A DNA stretch of 42,663 nucleotides, taken from positions 1 through 42,663 of the forward strand of contig CALXFE010000013.1 in assembly GCA_944387545.1 (NCBI GenBank), written 5' to 3'. Under the pieces are notes generated by a model. The model searched no databases and had not been told where the DNA came from. It saw only the letters and a list, made by a program, of their open reading frames with translations. This DNA comes from an uncultured Clostridia bacterium (GTDB taxonomy: Bacteria > Bacillota > Clostridia > TANB77 > CAG-508). Positions 1-9,752 of this stretch are shown piece by piece; positions within the stretch are counted from its first letter, which is position 1; the number at the start of each line of letters is the position of its first letter. The position numbers and the translations under genes are program-made.

Positions 1-18
1 ATCCCAAAAACAAAATGG

Positions 19-75
19 AAAAAATAAAAAAAGATTGTTGAACAAAATATTTTTTATATACTTTGTCAACAATCT
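19..75 (-). terminator. Inverted repeat, possible minus-strand terminator
   Basis: The arm AGATTGTTG at 32-40 pairs with CAACAATCT at 67-75. The stem continues with ACAAA/TTTGT across one bulged base, and the loop is about 15 bases. Read on the minus strand, the hairpin is followed by a T-rich run (18-31). No minus-strand gene lies close to its right, so it could instead belong to a gene left of the window or be a regulatory hairpin. Confidence 0.35.
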
Positions 76-76
76 G

Positions 77-116
77 ATAACTTTCGTATATTATTTTATA
101 CGAAAGTTATTTTTTT
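77..116 (+). terminator. Rho-independent terminator
   Basis: A perfect 14-bp stem (ATAACTTTCGTATA at 77-90 with its complement at 97-110) has a 6-base loop TTATTT and is followed by seven T. It probably ends a plus-strand transcript from left of the window and insulates the coat-protein genes that follow. Confidence 0.75.
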
Positions 117-180
117 AGAATAAAATTGATAAAACTGGAAATAATGAATACAGAAATAAAAAAGAAAGGAATGATTAAAA

Positions 181-369
181 ATGGCAGACTTAAATCAAAT
201 GGAATTACAACATTTAAGACATCTAATTGGAGCACATGAAACAGCGTATCAAAAATTAAACACATATTCATCACAAGCTGTAGACCCACAAATCAAACAA
301 CTTTTCACAAAATCTGCTCAAGATGCTTTAAATACAAAACAAAAATTAATGACATTTTTAAATAATTAA
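181..369 (+). CDS. Small CotF-like spore coat-associated protein
   Basis: This 62-aa protein has no signal peptide or membrane segment and is predicted to be mostly helical. It carries the pattern LQHLRHLIGAHE near residues 9-20 and ends in KQKLMTFL. It resembles the short helical partners that precede CotF-family (Coat_F) genes in clostridia. Those proteins are thought to associate with the spore surface, but no enzymatic role is known. The next gene follows after 10 bases, with its AAGGAGG site directly on the stop codon, so the two are an operon. The start has a GAAAGGA site just upstream. Assignment to the coat family rests on the neighbour and on sequence pattern; the biochemical function is not known. 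Confidence 0.7.
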   Translation: MADLNQMELQHLRHLIGAHETAYQKLNTYSSQAVDPQIKQLFTKSAQDALNTKQKLMTFLNN

Positions 370-379
370 GGAGGAATTT

Positions 380-622
380 ATGGACGAGAAAACAATGGTA
401 AACGATATTTTAGCTGGTGTAAAATCAGATTTAACAGCTTATCAAACAGCTATATCAGAAGCTGAAAACATGCAATTAAGACAAACTTTTCAACAAATTA
501 GAAATAATGATGAAAGTTTTCAATATGAATTATTTAAAATTGCACAAGCTAAAGGATATTATATTCCAGCACAAAAAGCAACCGTAACAGAGGTTAATAC
601 GGTTAAGACAGAATTACAATAG
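380..622 (+). CDS. Spore coat protein, CotF family
   Basis: This 80-aa protein matches the clostridial Coat_F pattern. The N-terminal stretch MVNDILAGVKSDLTAYQ is followed by a helix with LRQTFQQIRNNDESFQYELF, then KGYYIPA and a short charged tail. Coat_F proteins are small helical proteins with a ferritin-like arrangement found on spores; they have no known catalytic activity. The gene is complete, has an AAGGAGG ribosome site at 368-374 overlapping the previous stop codon, and is followed by a terminator at 671-708. The pair is probably expressed late in sporulation in the mother cell, but I could not identify a convincing sigma-K or sigma-E promoter. Confidence 0.82.
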   Translation: MDEKTMVNDILAGVKSDLTAYQTAISEAENMQLRQTFQQIRNNDESFQYELFKIAQAKGYYIPAQKATVTEVNTVKTELQ

Positions 623-670
623 TACTATAATTGCGTAATAAATAAAAAATGATATTTTGTCATTAAAAAA

Positions 671-708
671 AATGGTGTAATAAAATTTTATTACACTATT
701 TTTATTTG
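671..708 (+). terminator. Rho-independent terminator of the coat-protein pair
   Basis: AATGGTGTAATA pairs with TATTACACTATT with a single G-U wobble around an A/T-rich loop, and is followed by a T-rich run. An A tract precedes the stem, so it may also work on the opposite strand. Confidence 0.7.
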
Positions 709-739
709 CCGATTAGAAAAAATGTTAATAGATTGAGCA

Positions 740-826
740 AAAATGTCCCAAACAGAAACGTCCCTAAAAGGACAAAATGTCCCAAACAGAAACGTCCCCA
801 AAAGGACATTTCCCTAAAAGGATAAA
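740..826. repeat. 34-bp direct repeat, two full copies and a partial third
   Basis: Copy 1 is 740-773 and copy 2 is 774-807; they differ at one base (CCCT versus CCCC). A partial copy follows at 808-826. Each unit has GTCC and GGAC arms 6 bases apart (for example 760-763 and 770-773). GGAC of one unit can also pair with GTCC of the next (770-773 with 779-782), so the array can fold in alternative ways. No open reading frame crosses it. Confidence 0.85.
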
Positions 827-918
827 ATTGAAAAAAGAAAAAGAGAGAAAAAATGAATAAAATAAAGTAATCACAAAAAAAAACAAATAAACTTACGGAA
901 ATTAGACTTTTTATATCT

Positions 919-947
919 TTGCAAAAAATAAAATATTACAATATGAT
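919..947 (+). promoter_or_regulatory. Sigma-A-type promoter of the M23 peptidase gene
   Basis: TTGCAA at 919-924, a 17-base spacer and TATGAT at 942-947. The start codon lies 30 bases downstream, behind AAAGGAG at 963-969. Confidence 0.6.
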
Positions 948-977
948 TACATTATCATATACAAAGGAGATAATGTA

Positions 978-1988
978 ATGTTTAAAAAGGTAATGGTTCA
1001 TGCAAGAAGAGGAGTGAAACTCATAATTCTTTTTATGATTGCAATATTTTTAATCATAGGAGCAGTTGCATTTTTATACAAACCAACATATAGTGTTTTT
1101 ATAAATGGTGAGCAAGTTGGATATACATCTAATAAATCTGAATTACAACGTAAGATAAACGAATATGTAGACCATGGAGATGGAACAAATGAAAATATAG
1201 CGTTTGTTCAAGTAAATGAATTACCAGAATATCAATTATGTTTATTGAAAAGAAATGTTGTAACAAATGATGAAGAAATTTTTAGCAAAGTAAAAGAACA
1301 AGGGATACCATATTATAGATATTATGCTATATTAGAAGATCAAGAAGAAAAGTATTATGTGTCTTCATTTGATGAAGCAGAAAATGTTATCAATACATTA
1401 AAAGAAAAAAATAGTGAAAATATAGATAAAATTTCAATTTTGGAAAAGTATGAAACAGGAATAAAAGACATGGTTTCAGTAGAAGAAGTGGTTTCTAAAT
1501 TGTATGTAGAAAAGAAAACATCTGTAAAAGTTGCTAAAAATACTTCTTCAAAAGCATCAGCAGGATATGTCAATACAGCAACTACAACATCAAGTGGAAA
1601 AGCATCACTAGGCGTTTCACTTATTCGACCAATTTCGGGAACAATCACATCTAGATTTGGATCAAGAAGTAGTATAAGAGTTTCAGCACATACAGGATTA
1701 GATATATCAGCACCAACGGGAACGGCTGTGAAAGCAGCAGCATCAGGTACGGTTACTTTTGCAGGATGGAAAGGCTCTTATGGATATATGGTTGCTATAT
1801 CTCATGGAAATGGTATTCAAACATATTACGCACATTGTAGTAAATTATATGTATCAGCAGGACAAACTGTATCACAAGGACAAACAATATCAGCTGTTGG
1901 TTCAACAGGGAATTCAACAGGACCACATTTACATTTAGAAGTTAGGGTAAATGGGGTAGCCTATAATCCTCAAAATTATGTGTATTAA
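978..1988 (+). CDS. Membrane-anchored M23 family metallopeptidase
   Basis: This 336-aa protein is a probable zinc endopeptidase that cuts peptide cross-bridges in peptidoglycan outside the membrane. A positively charged start is followed by one membrane segment at about 13-35, which works as a signal anchor. Residues 40-190 are a region I do not recognise. A Thr/Ser/Ala-rich linker follows to about 215, then the LytM/M23 domain at about 217-336. The zinc and catalytic residues are visible: H239 and D243 in HTGLD, H287 in YYAHC, and H317/H319 in PHLHLEV. All expected residues are present, so it should be active. It is monocistronic, with its own promoter (919-947) and a terminator at 2060-2094. 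It probably acts in wall remodelling during growth or in spore engulfment; which of these cannot be told from the sequence. SpoIIQ-like proteins also carry an M23 domain, but they usually lack part of the active site. Confidence 0.88.
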   Translation: MFKKVMVHARRGVKLIILFMIAIFLIIGAVAFLYKPTYSVFINGEQVGYTSNKSELQRKINEYVDHGDGTNENIAFVQVNELPEYQLCLLKRNVVTNDEEIFSKVKEQGIPYYRYYAILEDQEEKYYVSSFDEAENVINTLKEKNSENIDKISILEKYETGIKDMVSVEEVVSKLYVEKKTSVKVAKNTSSKASAGYVNTATTTSSGKASLGVSLIRPISGTITSRFGSRSSIRVSAHTGLDISAPTGTAVKAAASGTVTFAGWKGSYGYMVAISHGNGIQTYYAHCSKLYVSAGQTVSQGQTISAVGSTGNSTGPHLHLEVRVNGVAYNPQNYVY

Positions 1989-2059
1989 TGCAAAATAAAA
2001 AATCCAGTTAAATAAAATGAAATAGAACAAGAATAAAATAAGAAATAAAAGGAAAACAG

Positions 2060-2094
2060 AAATCCACAGTTTTAGAACAAACTGTGGATTTTTA
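2060..2094 (+). terminator. Rho-independent terminator
   Basis: A perfect 13-bp stem (AAATCCACAGTTT, 2060-2072, with 2079-2091) has a 6-base loop and a short T run. It ends the M23 gene and faces the convergent mecA gene. Confidence 0.75.
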
Positions 2095-2175
2095 TGTATA
2101 TAAATCAATATGATAATAATTAAAAAGATAGACACCGACTTAATTTACAAAGATTAGCTATTGTTATACAATAAA

Positions 2176-2808
2176 TTAATTGACAAAATATTTTATACCC
2201 AATTCTATAGCATTTCTTTTCATTAATGCCTTTCCATGTTCAAATAATTTTGTTTTAAACGTTTCAGAATGAGAAGCTAAACTGGCAAACTCTGCTATTG
2301 TAGAATAAAAAATACTAAGAGATTCGTATTTGGCATTTATGTTTGCTAATATTAGATAATATGTATCATTGTATAAATATAAAGAGATGTTTTTGGCTAA
2401 TTGTTTAAAATTAATTTTTTGGAGATGATTTATATTAATACAAAAATCGCAGAATTCTTCAAAAGTAGAAAATTTATATATTGAAGTTGTACTTTGTGTA
2501 TTTAAATTTGTTGTTTTTTTCTTTGCCGTTACTTTCAATTTGCGTGGTGAATTTGCTATTTTTTCAATATATTTTGTAATAGTAAATACAAAATATCCAT
2601 CTGAAGAGGAGAATGCTTCTACGAGAAGTTTACAACCTTCTGTATAAAAGCCAACTTCCTTTTCTGCTTTTAACAGCATTTCCAAAAATAGTTTTTGGGA
2701 TTCTATAGGTTTTTCCATAATGGTATTATAATCAAGATTGTTGTTTTTTAAGTCTTCTGCATTAATAATAACGCGAATCTTATTCTCAGTCAGTTTTTCA
2801 ATTTTCAT
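2176..2808 (-). CDS. mecA: Adaptor protein MecA
   Basis: This 210-aa protein fits the MecA/NegReg family, adaptors that deliver substrates to the ClpC-ClpP protease in the cytoplasm. The N-terminal substrate-binding part is recognisable: MKIEKLTENKIRVIIN at the start, then LLKAEKEVGFYTEGCKLLVEAF at about 46-67. A basic, low-complexity linker lies at about 88-108. The C-terminal ClpC-binding domain runs from about 110 to 210 (YKFSTFEEFCDFCININ onwards). The length is close to the usual 210-250. The start codon is preceded by AAGGAGG on the minus strand. It stands alone, convergent with the M23 gene. In Bacillus the family controls competence and sporulation; the targets here are unknown. Confidence 0.88.
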   Translation of the reverse strand: MKIEKLTENKIRVIINAEDLKNNNLDYNTIMEKPIESQKLFLEMLLKAEKEVGFYTEGCKLLVEAFSSSDGYFVFTITKYIEKIANSPRKLKVTAKKKTTNLNTQSTTSIYKFSTFEEFCDFCININHLQKINFKQLAKNISLYLYNDTYYLILANINAKYESLSIFYSTIAEFASLASHSETFKTKLFEHGKALMKRNAIELGIKYFVN

Positions 2809-2842
2809 ATATAAAAAAGCCTCCTTAAAATCTATTAATTAT

Positions 2843-2871
2843 ATTATACTACTATTATTATTATATTTAAA
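2843..2871 (-). promoter_or_regulatory. Candidate promoter of mecA
   Basis: On the minus strand TTTAAA (2871-2866), a 17-base spacer and a perfect TATAAT (2848-2843) lie shortly before the AAGGAGG site. The -35 matches only 4 of 6 consensus bases in very A/T-rich DNA, so this is tentative. Confidence 0.4.
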
Positions 2872-2946
2872 TAGATAATTTTTGGTAATAAAAATTAAAA
2901 TTTTAAATAATATAACATATAAATGTGAAAAAAGTAAAGGTTTTAC

Positions 2947-2975
2947 TTGAAAAAAATGTTAAATCAATATATAAT
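2947..2975 (+). promoter_or_regulatory. Sigma-A-type promoter of the shape operon
   Basis: TTGAAA at 2947-2952, a 17-base spacer and a perfect TATAAT at 2970-2975. It lies 59 bases before the DUF4321 start and probably drives the whole DUF4321-radC-mreBCD-mrdA-minC operon, since no terminator is visible between these genes. Confidence 0.75.
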
Positions 2976-3034
2976 ACCAATATGTGAAAAAATAAATAGC
3001 CGTAAGAACAAAAGGCTAACTTGGAGGTATAAAA

Positions 3035-3292
3035 ATGGCAACAAAAGATAAGAATATATGGATATTATTAGTATTTATTTTATCAGGTTTAGTAATTGGG
3101 GGATTATTAGGAGAATTAGCGTCAAGAATCGATTGGTTATGGTGGCTTTCGTATAGTCAAACATTTGGATTACAAGATCCGATTGTTCTAGACCTAAGCG
3201 TTGTAAAAATAACATTTGCATTAATGTTTAAAATAAGTGTTTCAAGTATATTAGGTATGTTATTAGCAATATTTGTATATAAGAAAATTTAA
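3035..3292 (+). CDS. DUF4321 family small membrane protein
   Basis: This 85-aa protein has two hydrophobic segments, at about 8-30 and 60-83, joined by a loop containing RIDWLWWLSYSQTFGL. This matches DUF4321, a family of unknown function in clostridia that is regularly found just before radC or maf and mreB. It is a probable inner-membrane protein. The ribosome site GGAGG lies 8 bases before the ATG. It is the first gene of the shape operon, which suggests a link to the elongation machinery, but this is inference from context only. Confidence 0.8.
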   Translation: MATKDKNIWILLVFILSGLVIGGLLGELASRIDWLWWLSYSQTFGLQDPIVLDLSVVKITFALMFKISVSSILGMLLAIFVYKKI

Positions 3293-3332
3293 AAAATAGG
3301 GGCAAAATATTCATAAAGAAAGGAATGATATT

Positions 3333-5102
<1,770 letters not shown>

Positions 5103-5120
5103 AATGTATGGGAGTAGGAA

Positions 5121-5936
5121 ATGTATAAAAAGAAAAAGGCTGAAATAGCGGGTATTGTTATAACAATCGTCATTTTAATATTCATTGTGATATTTTCAAA
5201 TTCAGATAGTGAAATATCATTCTTTGAAAATGCGGCAAGTAAGTTAGTAATGCCAGTACAAAATGGATTAACCTATTTAAAAAATAAAATAAGTGGTAAT
5301 AGTACATTTTTTACAGATATTAATAATTTAAAAGAAGAAAATGAAGAGTTAGAACAAAAAAATAGTGAATTGGAACAATCTCTAAGAGAATTAGAAAATA
5401 TAAAATCAGAAAATGAAACACTAAAAGAATATTTAGACTTAACAGAAAAGTATGGAGAATACAAAACAGTACCAGCATATATCATTAATAAAGATATGAG
5501 TAACTATTCAAAAACAATTGTGATTAATGTTGGAAGTGATGATGGGATAAAAGAAAATATGACTGTAATTGCTGACCAAGGATTAGTAGGACATGTTGTT
5601 TCTGTAACCAATAATACAGCAAAAATTAGAACGATTATTGATACATCAAGTTCTGTTAGCTGTTCATTAAGTACAACAGATGAAAGCATTGTATGTAAAG
5701 GAACACTAGAAGAGGAATCTGCATTGAAAGCAATGTATATACCAGATGATGATGGTATCATACAAGGAGATAGTGTAGAAACCTCAGGATTAGGAGGAAT
5801 ATATCCTAAAGGAATACATGTAGGAAATATTAAAAAAGTCGTAAACACAAAAAATGCTACAGATAGATATGCCATTGTAGAAACTGCTGTTGACTTTGAA
5901 AAACTAGATACGGTATTAGTCATAACCAATAATTAG
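5121..5936 (+). CDS. mreC: Rod shape-determining protein MreC
   Basis: This 271-aa bitopic membrane protein is part of the elongasome and links cytoplasmic MreB to PBP2 outside. A short basic N-terminus (KKKKAE) and one membrane segment at about 9-27 are followed by a clear coiled coil at about 66-112, with regular Leu and Glu (LKEENEELEQKNSELEQ). The paired beta-barrel domain runs from about 115 to 271 and includes IVINVGSDDGIKENMTVIA and GLVGHVVSV, typical of MreC. The length is normal. It lies 18 bases after mreB and 13 bases before the likely mreD start, inside the shape operon. Confidence 0.93.
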   Translation: MYKKKKAEIAGIVITIVILIFIVIFSNSDSEISFFENAASKLVMPVQNGLTYLKNKISGNSTFFTDINNLKEENEELEQKNSELEQSLRELENIKSENETLKEYLDLTEKYGEYKTVPAYIINKDMSNYSKTIVINVGSDDGIKENMTVIADQGLVGHVVSVTNNTAKIRTIIDTSSSVSCSLSTTDESIVCKGTLEEESALKAMYIPDDDGIIQGDSVETSGLGGIYPKGIHVGNIKKVVNTKNATDRYAIVETAVDFEKLDTVLVITNN

Positions 5937-5949
5937 AGAGGTGAAATCA

Positions 5950-6483
5950 TTGAAAAAATTAACAATCAATATATTTCTTATCATAACAGCGTTTATTATA
6001 TATTTTTTGCAAGCGAATTTTTTTAATTGGTTTACCATTTCAGGTGTTATGCCAAATCTATTTGTTATCTTTATTTTATTTATAGGATTGTTTTCTAATA
6101 GAATAACAGGCGTTGTATATGGTGTTGTAATAGGGGCCATATTGGATTTAGCAATCGGAGCACAAATTGGGATTAATGCAGTTGGACTTGGTATTATAGG
6201 ATTTTTGGCAGCTACATTTGATAAAAATTTTTCTAAAGATAGTAGAGCAACCATTATGTTTATGGTATTAGGTGCTACACTTATATTTGAAACTTTTGTT
6301 TATATATTAAATTATATAGTGTTTTCTACAAATGTTGAGATAATGAATTTTATAAAAATCTTAGCAATTGAAATTATTTATAATTTAATTATCGTCATTA
6401 TTGTATATCCACTTATGCAGAAATTTGGCTATAGTATTGAAAATGAATATAAAGGAAATAAAATTTTAACAAGATATTTCTAA
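5950..6483 (+). CDS. mreD: Rod shape-determining protein MreD
   Basis: This 177-aa protein is almost entirely hydrophobic, with five or six membrane segments. It carries a typical MreD stretch, PNLFVIFILFIGLFSNRITG, followed by GVVIGAILDLAIG. It is the integral membrane member of the MreBCD complex. The frame is also open from GTG at 5941, but that codon lies inside the ribosome site GAGAGGTGA. TTG at 5950, six bases after GAGGTG, is the better start and gives MKKLTINIFLI. It follows mreC by 13 bases and precedes mrdA, the usual order. Confidence 0.9.
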   Translation: MKKLTINIFLIITAFIIYFLQANFFNWFTISGVMPNLFVIFILFIGLFSNRITGVVYGVVIGAILDLAIGAQIGINAVGLGIIGFLAATFDKNFSKDSRATIMFMVLGATLIFETFVYILNYIVFSTNVEIMNFIKILAIEIIYNLIIVIIVYPLMQKFGYSIENEYKGNKILTRYF

Positions 6484-6531
6484 AACATAGAAAAAAAGAA
6501 ACAATATCTAATGGGCAAGGAAGGTGAGGCC

Positions 6532-8664
6532 TTGAAAGGATTAAATTTTAGAAAACAAAATAAAAAGTCGAAAAGTAATTTAAATTTAAGATTTAATGTT
6601 TTAACCGTTATAACATATTGTATTGGAATTGTATTAATCATACAATTATTCAATTTACAAATTGTGCATGGTGCAGAATACAGAGAAGAATCCAATACCA
6701 GACTTACGAGAGAAACAACATTAGAAGCAGCAAGAGGACAAATATTAGATAGAACAGGTACAGCATTGGTTAGTAGTTCAACCAAATTTGAGTTGGAATT
6801 ATATAAAACCAAAATAGACGATAATGAATTAAATCATTCGATTCTTAATATTGTCAATTTATTAGAAAAATATCAAGTAGAATATGTAGATTCTTTTCCA
6901 ATATCTATAAATCCTTTTGAATTTACCATTAGTGATGAGACATTGGCCAATTGGAAAGAAAGTAATAATTTAGATGAAAACATATCTGCGGAACAAGCTT
7001 TTTATAAATTTAAGGATAAATATGATATAGAAAATACAGATATATCTGAAATTAGGAAAATCATTGCTATTCGATATGAAATAACCACAACAGGATATAG
7101 TAGTACAAAAGCATTAACCATAGCAGAAGATATACCAAGAGAAGCTGTTGCTGAATTTTCAGAAAGTAGTGATAAATTTCCTGGAATTAATATTGTGACA
7201 GAACCAGTTAGAGAATATACATCTGGAACATTAGCATCACATATTTTAGGTTATGCTTCTAAAATAAGCTCTGAAGAATATGAGTCAAGAAAAGATACAT
7301 ATAGCCAAAATGATATTATTGGAAAAACAGGAATTGAATATGTGTTTGAAGAATATTTAAAAGGGAAAAATGGAACAAAGCAAATTGATATGGCAGTTGA
7401 TGGAACAATAACCTCGGAATATACATCTAAAGAAGCTGAAGCTGGAAGCGATGTTGTTTTGACAATTGATTCTAACTTACAGAAAATAACAGAACAAGCA
7501 CTAGAAGCCAATATTCAAAAAATAGCATCTGGAGGTTTTGGAAGGAGTTATGATGCAAAAGCTGGTAGTTGTGTAGTGATGAATGTAAAAACAGGTGAAG
7601 TATTAGCAATGGCAAGTTATCCAAATTATGACCCGGCAGATTTTGTAGGCGGAATTAGTACAGAAAATTGGAATCGATATAATACAGATTCTGCAAAACC
7701 ATTGATGAATAAAGCTGTACAGAATTCTTATCCACCAGGATCTATCTTTAAGATGGTTACAGCAATTGCTGGATTAGAGTCAGGTGCCATTACCAGAACA
7801 GAAAAGATAAATGATACAGGTCTGTATATAAAATATGGAGAAAGATGGCCATGTTGGTATTATACAGATTATCATAGAGGACATGGATATTTAAATGTAT
7901 CACAAGCAATTGAAAGATCATGTAACTATTTCTTTTATGAAACAGGAGATAGAATGGGAATTGAAACCCTTTCTAAATATGCAAGATACTTTGGATTAGG
8001 TGTAAAAACAGGAATTGAATTACCAAGTGAAACATCAGGTGCAATGGCAACACCAGAATATGCTGAAACAGTAGGAATTACCTGGACAAAAGGACAAACA
8101 ATTAATGCATCTATTGGACAAGGGTTAGATAATTTTAGTCCATTACAAATGGCAAAATATATTAGTATGCTAGCAAATGGAGGACATAATGTAGATGTAT
8201 CGATTGTAAAAAGTATTATAAAACCAGATGGAACAGAAGCTTCCACAGAAGAAATTAATAACTTTGTTAATCAAAAATTAGGACTTACAAATCAACAAAC
8301 AGAAGACTTAGAAATACACCAAGAAAATTTAAATGCTATTTTAGAAGGAATGAGGTCTGTTACAAGTGATACCACAGGAACAGCATATGTAAGATTCCAA
8401 GATTTCGGCATTTCTGTTGGAGGAAAAACGGGGTCAGCAGAAGCTTTTGACGATGATGGGAACGAAGTTGTGCATGCATGGTTTGCTGGATTTGCACCAT
8501 TTGAAGACCCAGAAATTGCAGTTGTTGTTATGGTAGAAAATGGTGGACATGGAAATTACACCGCAGAGGTCGTAAGGGATGTCATGGGAGAATATTTTGG
8601 GATGAATACACAAGATGTTCAAGAAGACATGAGTGCTATAAATTATAATCAATCTTTAAGATAA
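6532..8664 (+). CDS. mrdA: Penicillin-binding protein 2, elongation transpeptidase
   Basis: This is a class B PBP that cross-links peptidoglycan during rod elongation. With TTG 6532 as start it has 710 aa. That codon follows AAGGTGAGG by four bases, whereas the upstream ATG at 6511 has no good ribosome site. One membrane anchor lies at about 21-40. The pedestal domain starts with ARGQILDRTG near 67-76. The transpeptidase domain occupies about 310-700 and has all three active-site motifs: S404-I-F-K407, S463-C-N465 and K632-T-G. HAWFAGFAP follows, as usual. The region between pedestal and catalytic domain contains IGKTGIEYVFEEYLKGKNG, typical of PBP2/SpoVD-type enzymes. There are no PASTA domains, and its position after mreD argues for the elongation PBP and against SpoVD or division FtsI. 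Confidence 0.93.
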   Translation: MKGLNFRKQNKKSKSNLNLRFNVLTVITYCIGIVLIIQLFNLQIVHGAEYREESNTRLTRETTLEAARGQILDRTGTALVSSSTKFELELYKTKIDDNELNHSILNIVNLLEKYQVEYVDSFPISINPFEFTISDETLANWKESNNLDENISAEQAFYKFKDKYDIENTDISEIRKIIAIRYEITTTGYSSTKALTIAEDIPREAVAEFSESSDKFPGINIVTEPVREYTSGTLASHILGYASKISSEEYESRKDTYSQNDIIGKTGIEYVFEEYLKGKNGTKQIDMAVDGTITSEYTSKEAEAGSDVVLTIDSNLQKITEQALEANIQKIASGGFGRSYDAKAGSCVVMNVKTGEVLAMASYPNYDPADFVGGISTENWNRYNTDSAKPLMNKAVQNSYPPGSIFKMVTAIAGLESGAITRTEKINDTGLYIKYGERWPCWYYTDYHRGHGYLNVSQAIERSCNYFFYETGDRMGIETLSKYARYFGLGVKTGIELPSETSGAMATPEYAETVGITWTKGQTINASIGQGLDNFSPLQMAKYISMLANGGHNVDVSIVKSIIKPDGTEASTEEINNFVNQKLGLTNQQTEDLEIHQENLNAILEGMRSVTSDTTGTAYVRFQDFGISVGGKTGSAEAFDDDGNEVVHAWFAGFAPFEDPEIAVVVMVENGGHGNYTAEVVRDVMGEYFGMNTQDVQEDMSAINYNQSLR

Positions 8665-8678
8665 GGAAGGATGTAAAA

Positions 8679-9290
8679 ATGAAAAATTGTGTTAGTATTA
8701 ACTTGAGAAAAAATGAAATTTTGATAAAAATAAGTGATGATGCTGAGCAAAAAGAAATTATTGATAATTTGAAGAAAAAACTATTTGAACTAAAAAAAAT
8801 GTATAAAAACGAGAAAACACCAATAAAAGTGACAGGGAAGATTTTAAAAAACAAAGAAATAGATGAAATACAAGAATTGATAAAAAACAATATCGATGTA
8901 GAAATTGATTTTGATATGCCAAAATCTCTTGGACTTTCAAGTATTAAGAGAACATTTAATAAAGAAATTGCGGTTTCTGAAACGAAATTTCATAGAGGTT
9001 CATTACGATCTGGGCAAAAGATGGAAGCAGAAGGAAGCTTAGTGATATTAGGTGATGTGAATTCAGGAGCAGAAGTGATGGCCTCTGATAATATCGTTGT
9101 ATTAGGAGCATTAAGAGGTTTAGCGCATGCAGGTGCCAAAGGGAATAAACAAGCAATTATATCAGCAGGACTTTTAGATACTGTCCAAATTAGAATTGCG
9201 AATGTCATAAAAGAAATTGATAGGGATGAAGAACCATTACATAAGCAAGCATATGTTAGTATTATAGATAATCAAATTGTAATTGAGTAA
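8679..9290 (+). CDS. minC: Septum site-determining protein MinC
   Basis: This 203-aa protein inhibits FtsZ polymerisation and normally works with the membrane ATPase MinD. The N-terminal domain (about 1-95) is divergent and Lys/Ile-rich. The C-terminal beta-helix (about 100-185) is highly typical, with HRGSLRSGQKMEAEGSLVIL, GDVNSGAEVMASDNIVVLG, LRGLAHAGAKG and AGLLDTVQIRIA, which carries the MinD-binding surface. It begins 14 bases after mrdA behind AAGGAAGG and is the last gene of the operon. Unusually, minD and minE are not downstream: the next genes are convergent. They may be elsewhere in the genome. I saw no clear terminator after it. Confidence 0.92.
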   Translation: MKNCVSINLRKNEILIKISDDAEQKEIIDNLKKKLFELKKMYKNEKTPIKVTGKILKNKEIDEIQELIKNNIDVEIDFDMPKSLGLSSIKRTFNKEIAVSETKFHRGSLRSGQKMEAEGSLVILGDVNSGAEVMASDNIVVLGALRGLAHAGAKGNKQAIISAGLLDTVQIRIANVIKEIDRDEEPLHKQAYVSIIDNQIVIE

Positions 9291-9329
9291 TTATAAACCA
9301 GAAATTGTTATGAATGGGCATATAATCAA

Positions 9330-9752
9330 TTAGCTAATAAGGAGCAAGATTAGCAATATAAATAATATGTCGTCTTTTACATCTTCTTTATAAAGAAAAT
9401 AAAGTATAGACAAGATAATCAAATCATCTAAGTATAGTTTTAATCCAGAAAATTCTAATATAGGCTCTTCTTTATTGGAGAAACCATCAGTATTGATTAG
9501 AATTGGACCAATAGAACTATATTTAGAAGATTTTTTTTCTTTGATGGATGATTCACGAATGTGTGAATCATCTCTGTTTTTGTATTCGTTTCTATCTCCG
9601 TTTTTATTTGTTTCCGTATGTTTAGTAGGTTGAGAAGCATTTAGTGCATTTACATTTTCTGTGTTGGGATTTGCTTTATAATATAGATTTCCTGGATAAT
9701 TACGGGGATAGGGATAAAAAGGTAATCTAAAAAAAGGAAAGTTGTTAATCAC
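9330..9752 (-). CDS. Unknown protein with hydrophobic C-terminus
   Basis: I do not recognise a named family. With GTG 9752 as start, seven bases after AAGGAG (minus strand), it has 140 aa; an upstream in-frame ATG at 9776 lacks such a site. The start overlaps the stop of the preceding gene by eight bases (GTGATTAA), so the two are probably translationally coupled. Residues 1-25 are rich in Phe, Pro and Tyr. The middle (about 28-85) is polar, Asn/Lys/Ser-rich and probably disordered. The last 40 residues contain FSGLKLYLDDLIILSILYFLYKE followed by a very hydrophobic end (DDILFILLILLLIS). It may be a small membrane-associated protein. Similar hydrophobic endings occur in uncharacterised clostridial proteins, but I cannot name a function. 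Confidence 0.7.
   Translation of the reverse strand: MINNFPFFRLPFYPYPRNYPGNLYYKANPNTENVNALNASQPTKHTETNKNGDRNEYKNRDDSHIRESSIKEKKSSKYSSIGPILINTDGFSNKEEPILEFSGLKLYLDDLIILSILYFLYKEDVKDDILFILLILLLIS

Larger units (their letters stand above)
623..977. other. Intergenic region with terminator, tandem repeat and promoter
   Basis: This 355-base stretch has no coding capacity that I can support. It holds the terminator of the coat operon (671-708), a GTCC/GGAC tandem repeat (740-826), an A-rich spacer, and the promoter of the next gene (919-947). The repeat and its flanks stand out because C and G are otherwise rare here. Confidence 0.7.

Noticed and set aside
107..289. Minus-strand 60-aa open frame over the first coat gene
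   Set aside because: It overlaps a clear coat-protein gene in antisense, has no ribosome site, and its hydrophobic composition is that expected from the reverse frame of A-rich DNA.
740..826. CRISPR array
   Set aside because: The copies are directly adjacent, without variable spacers, and no cas gene is present.
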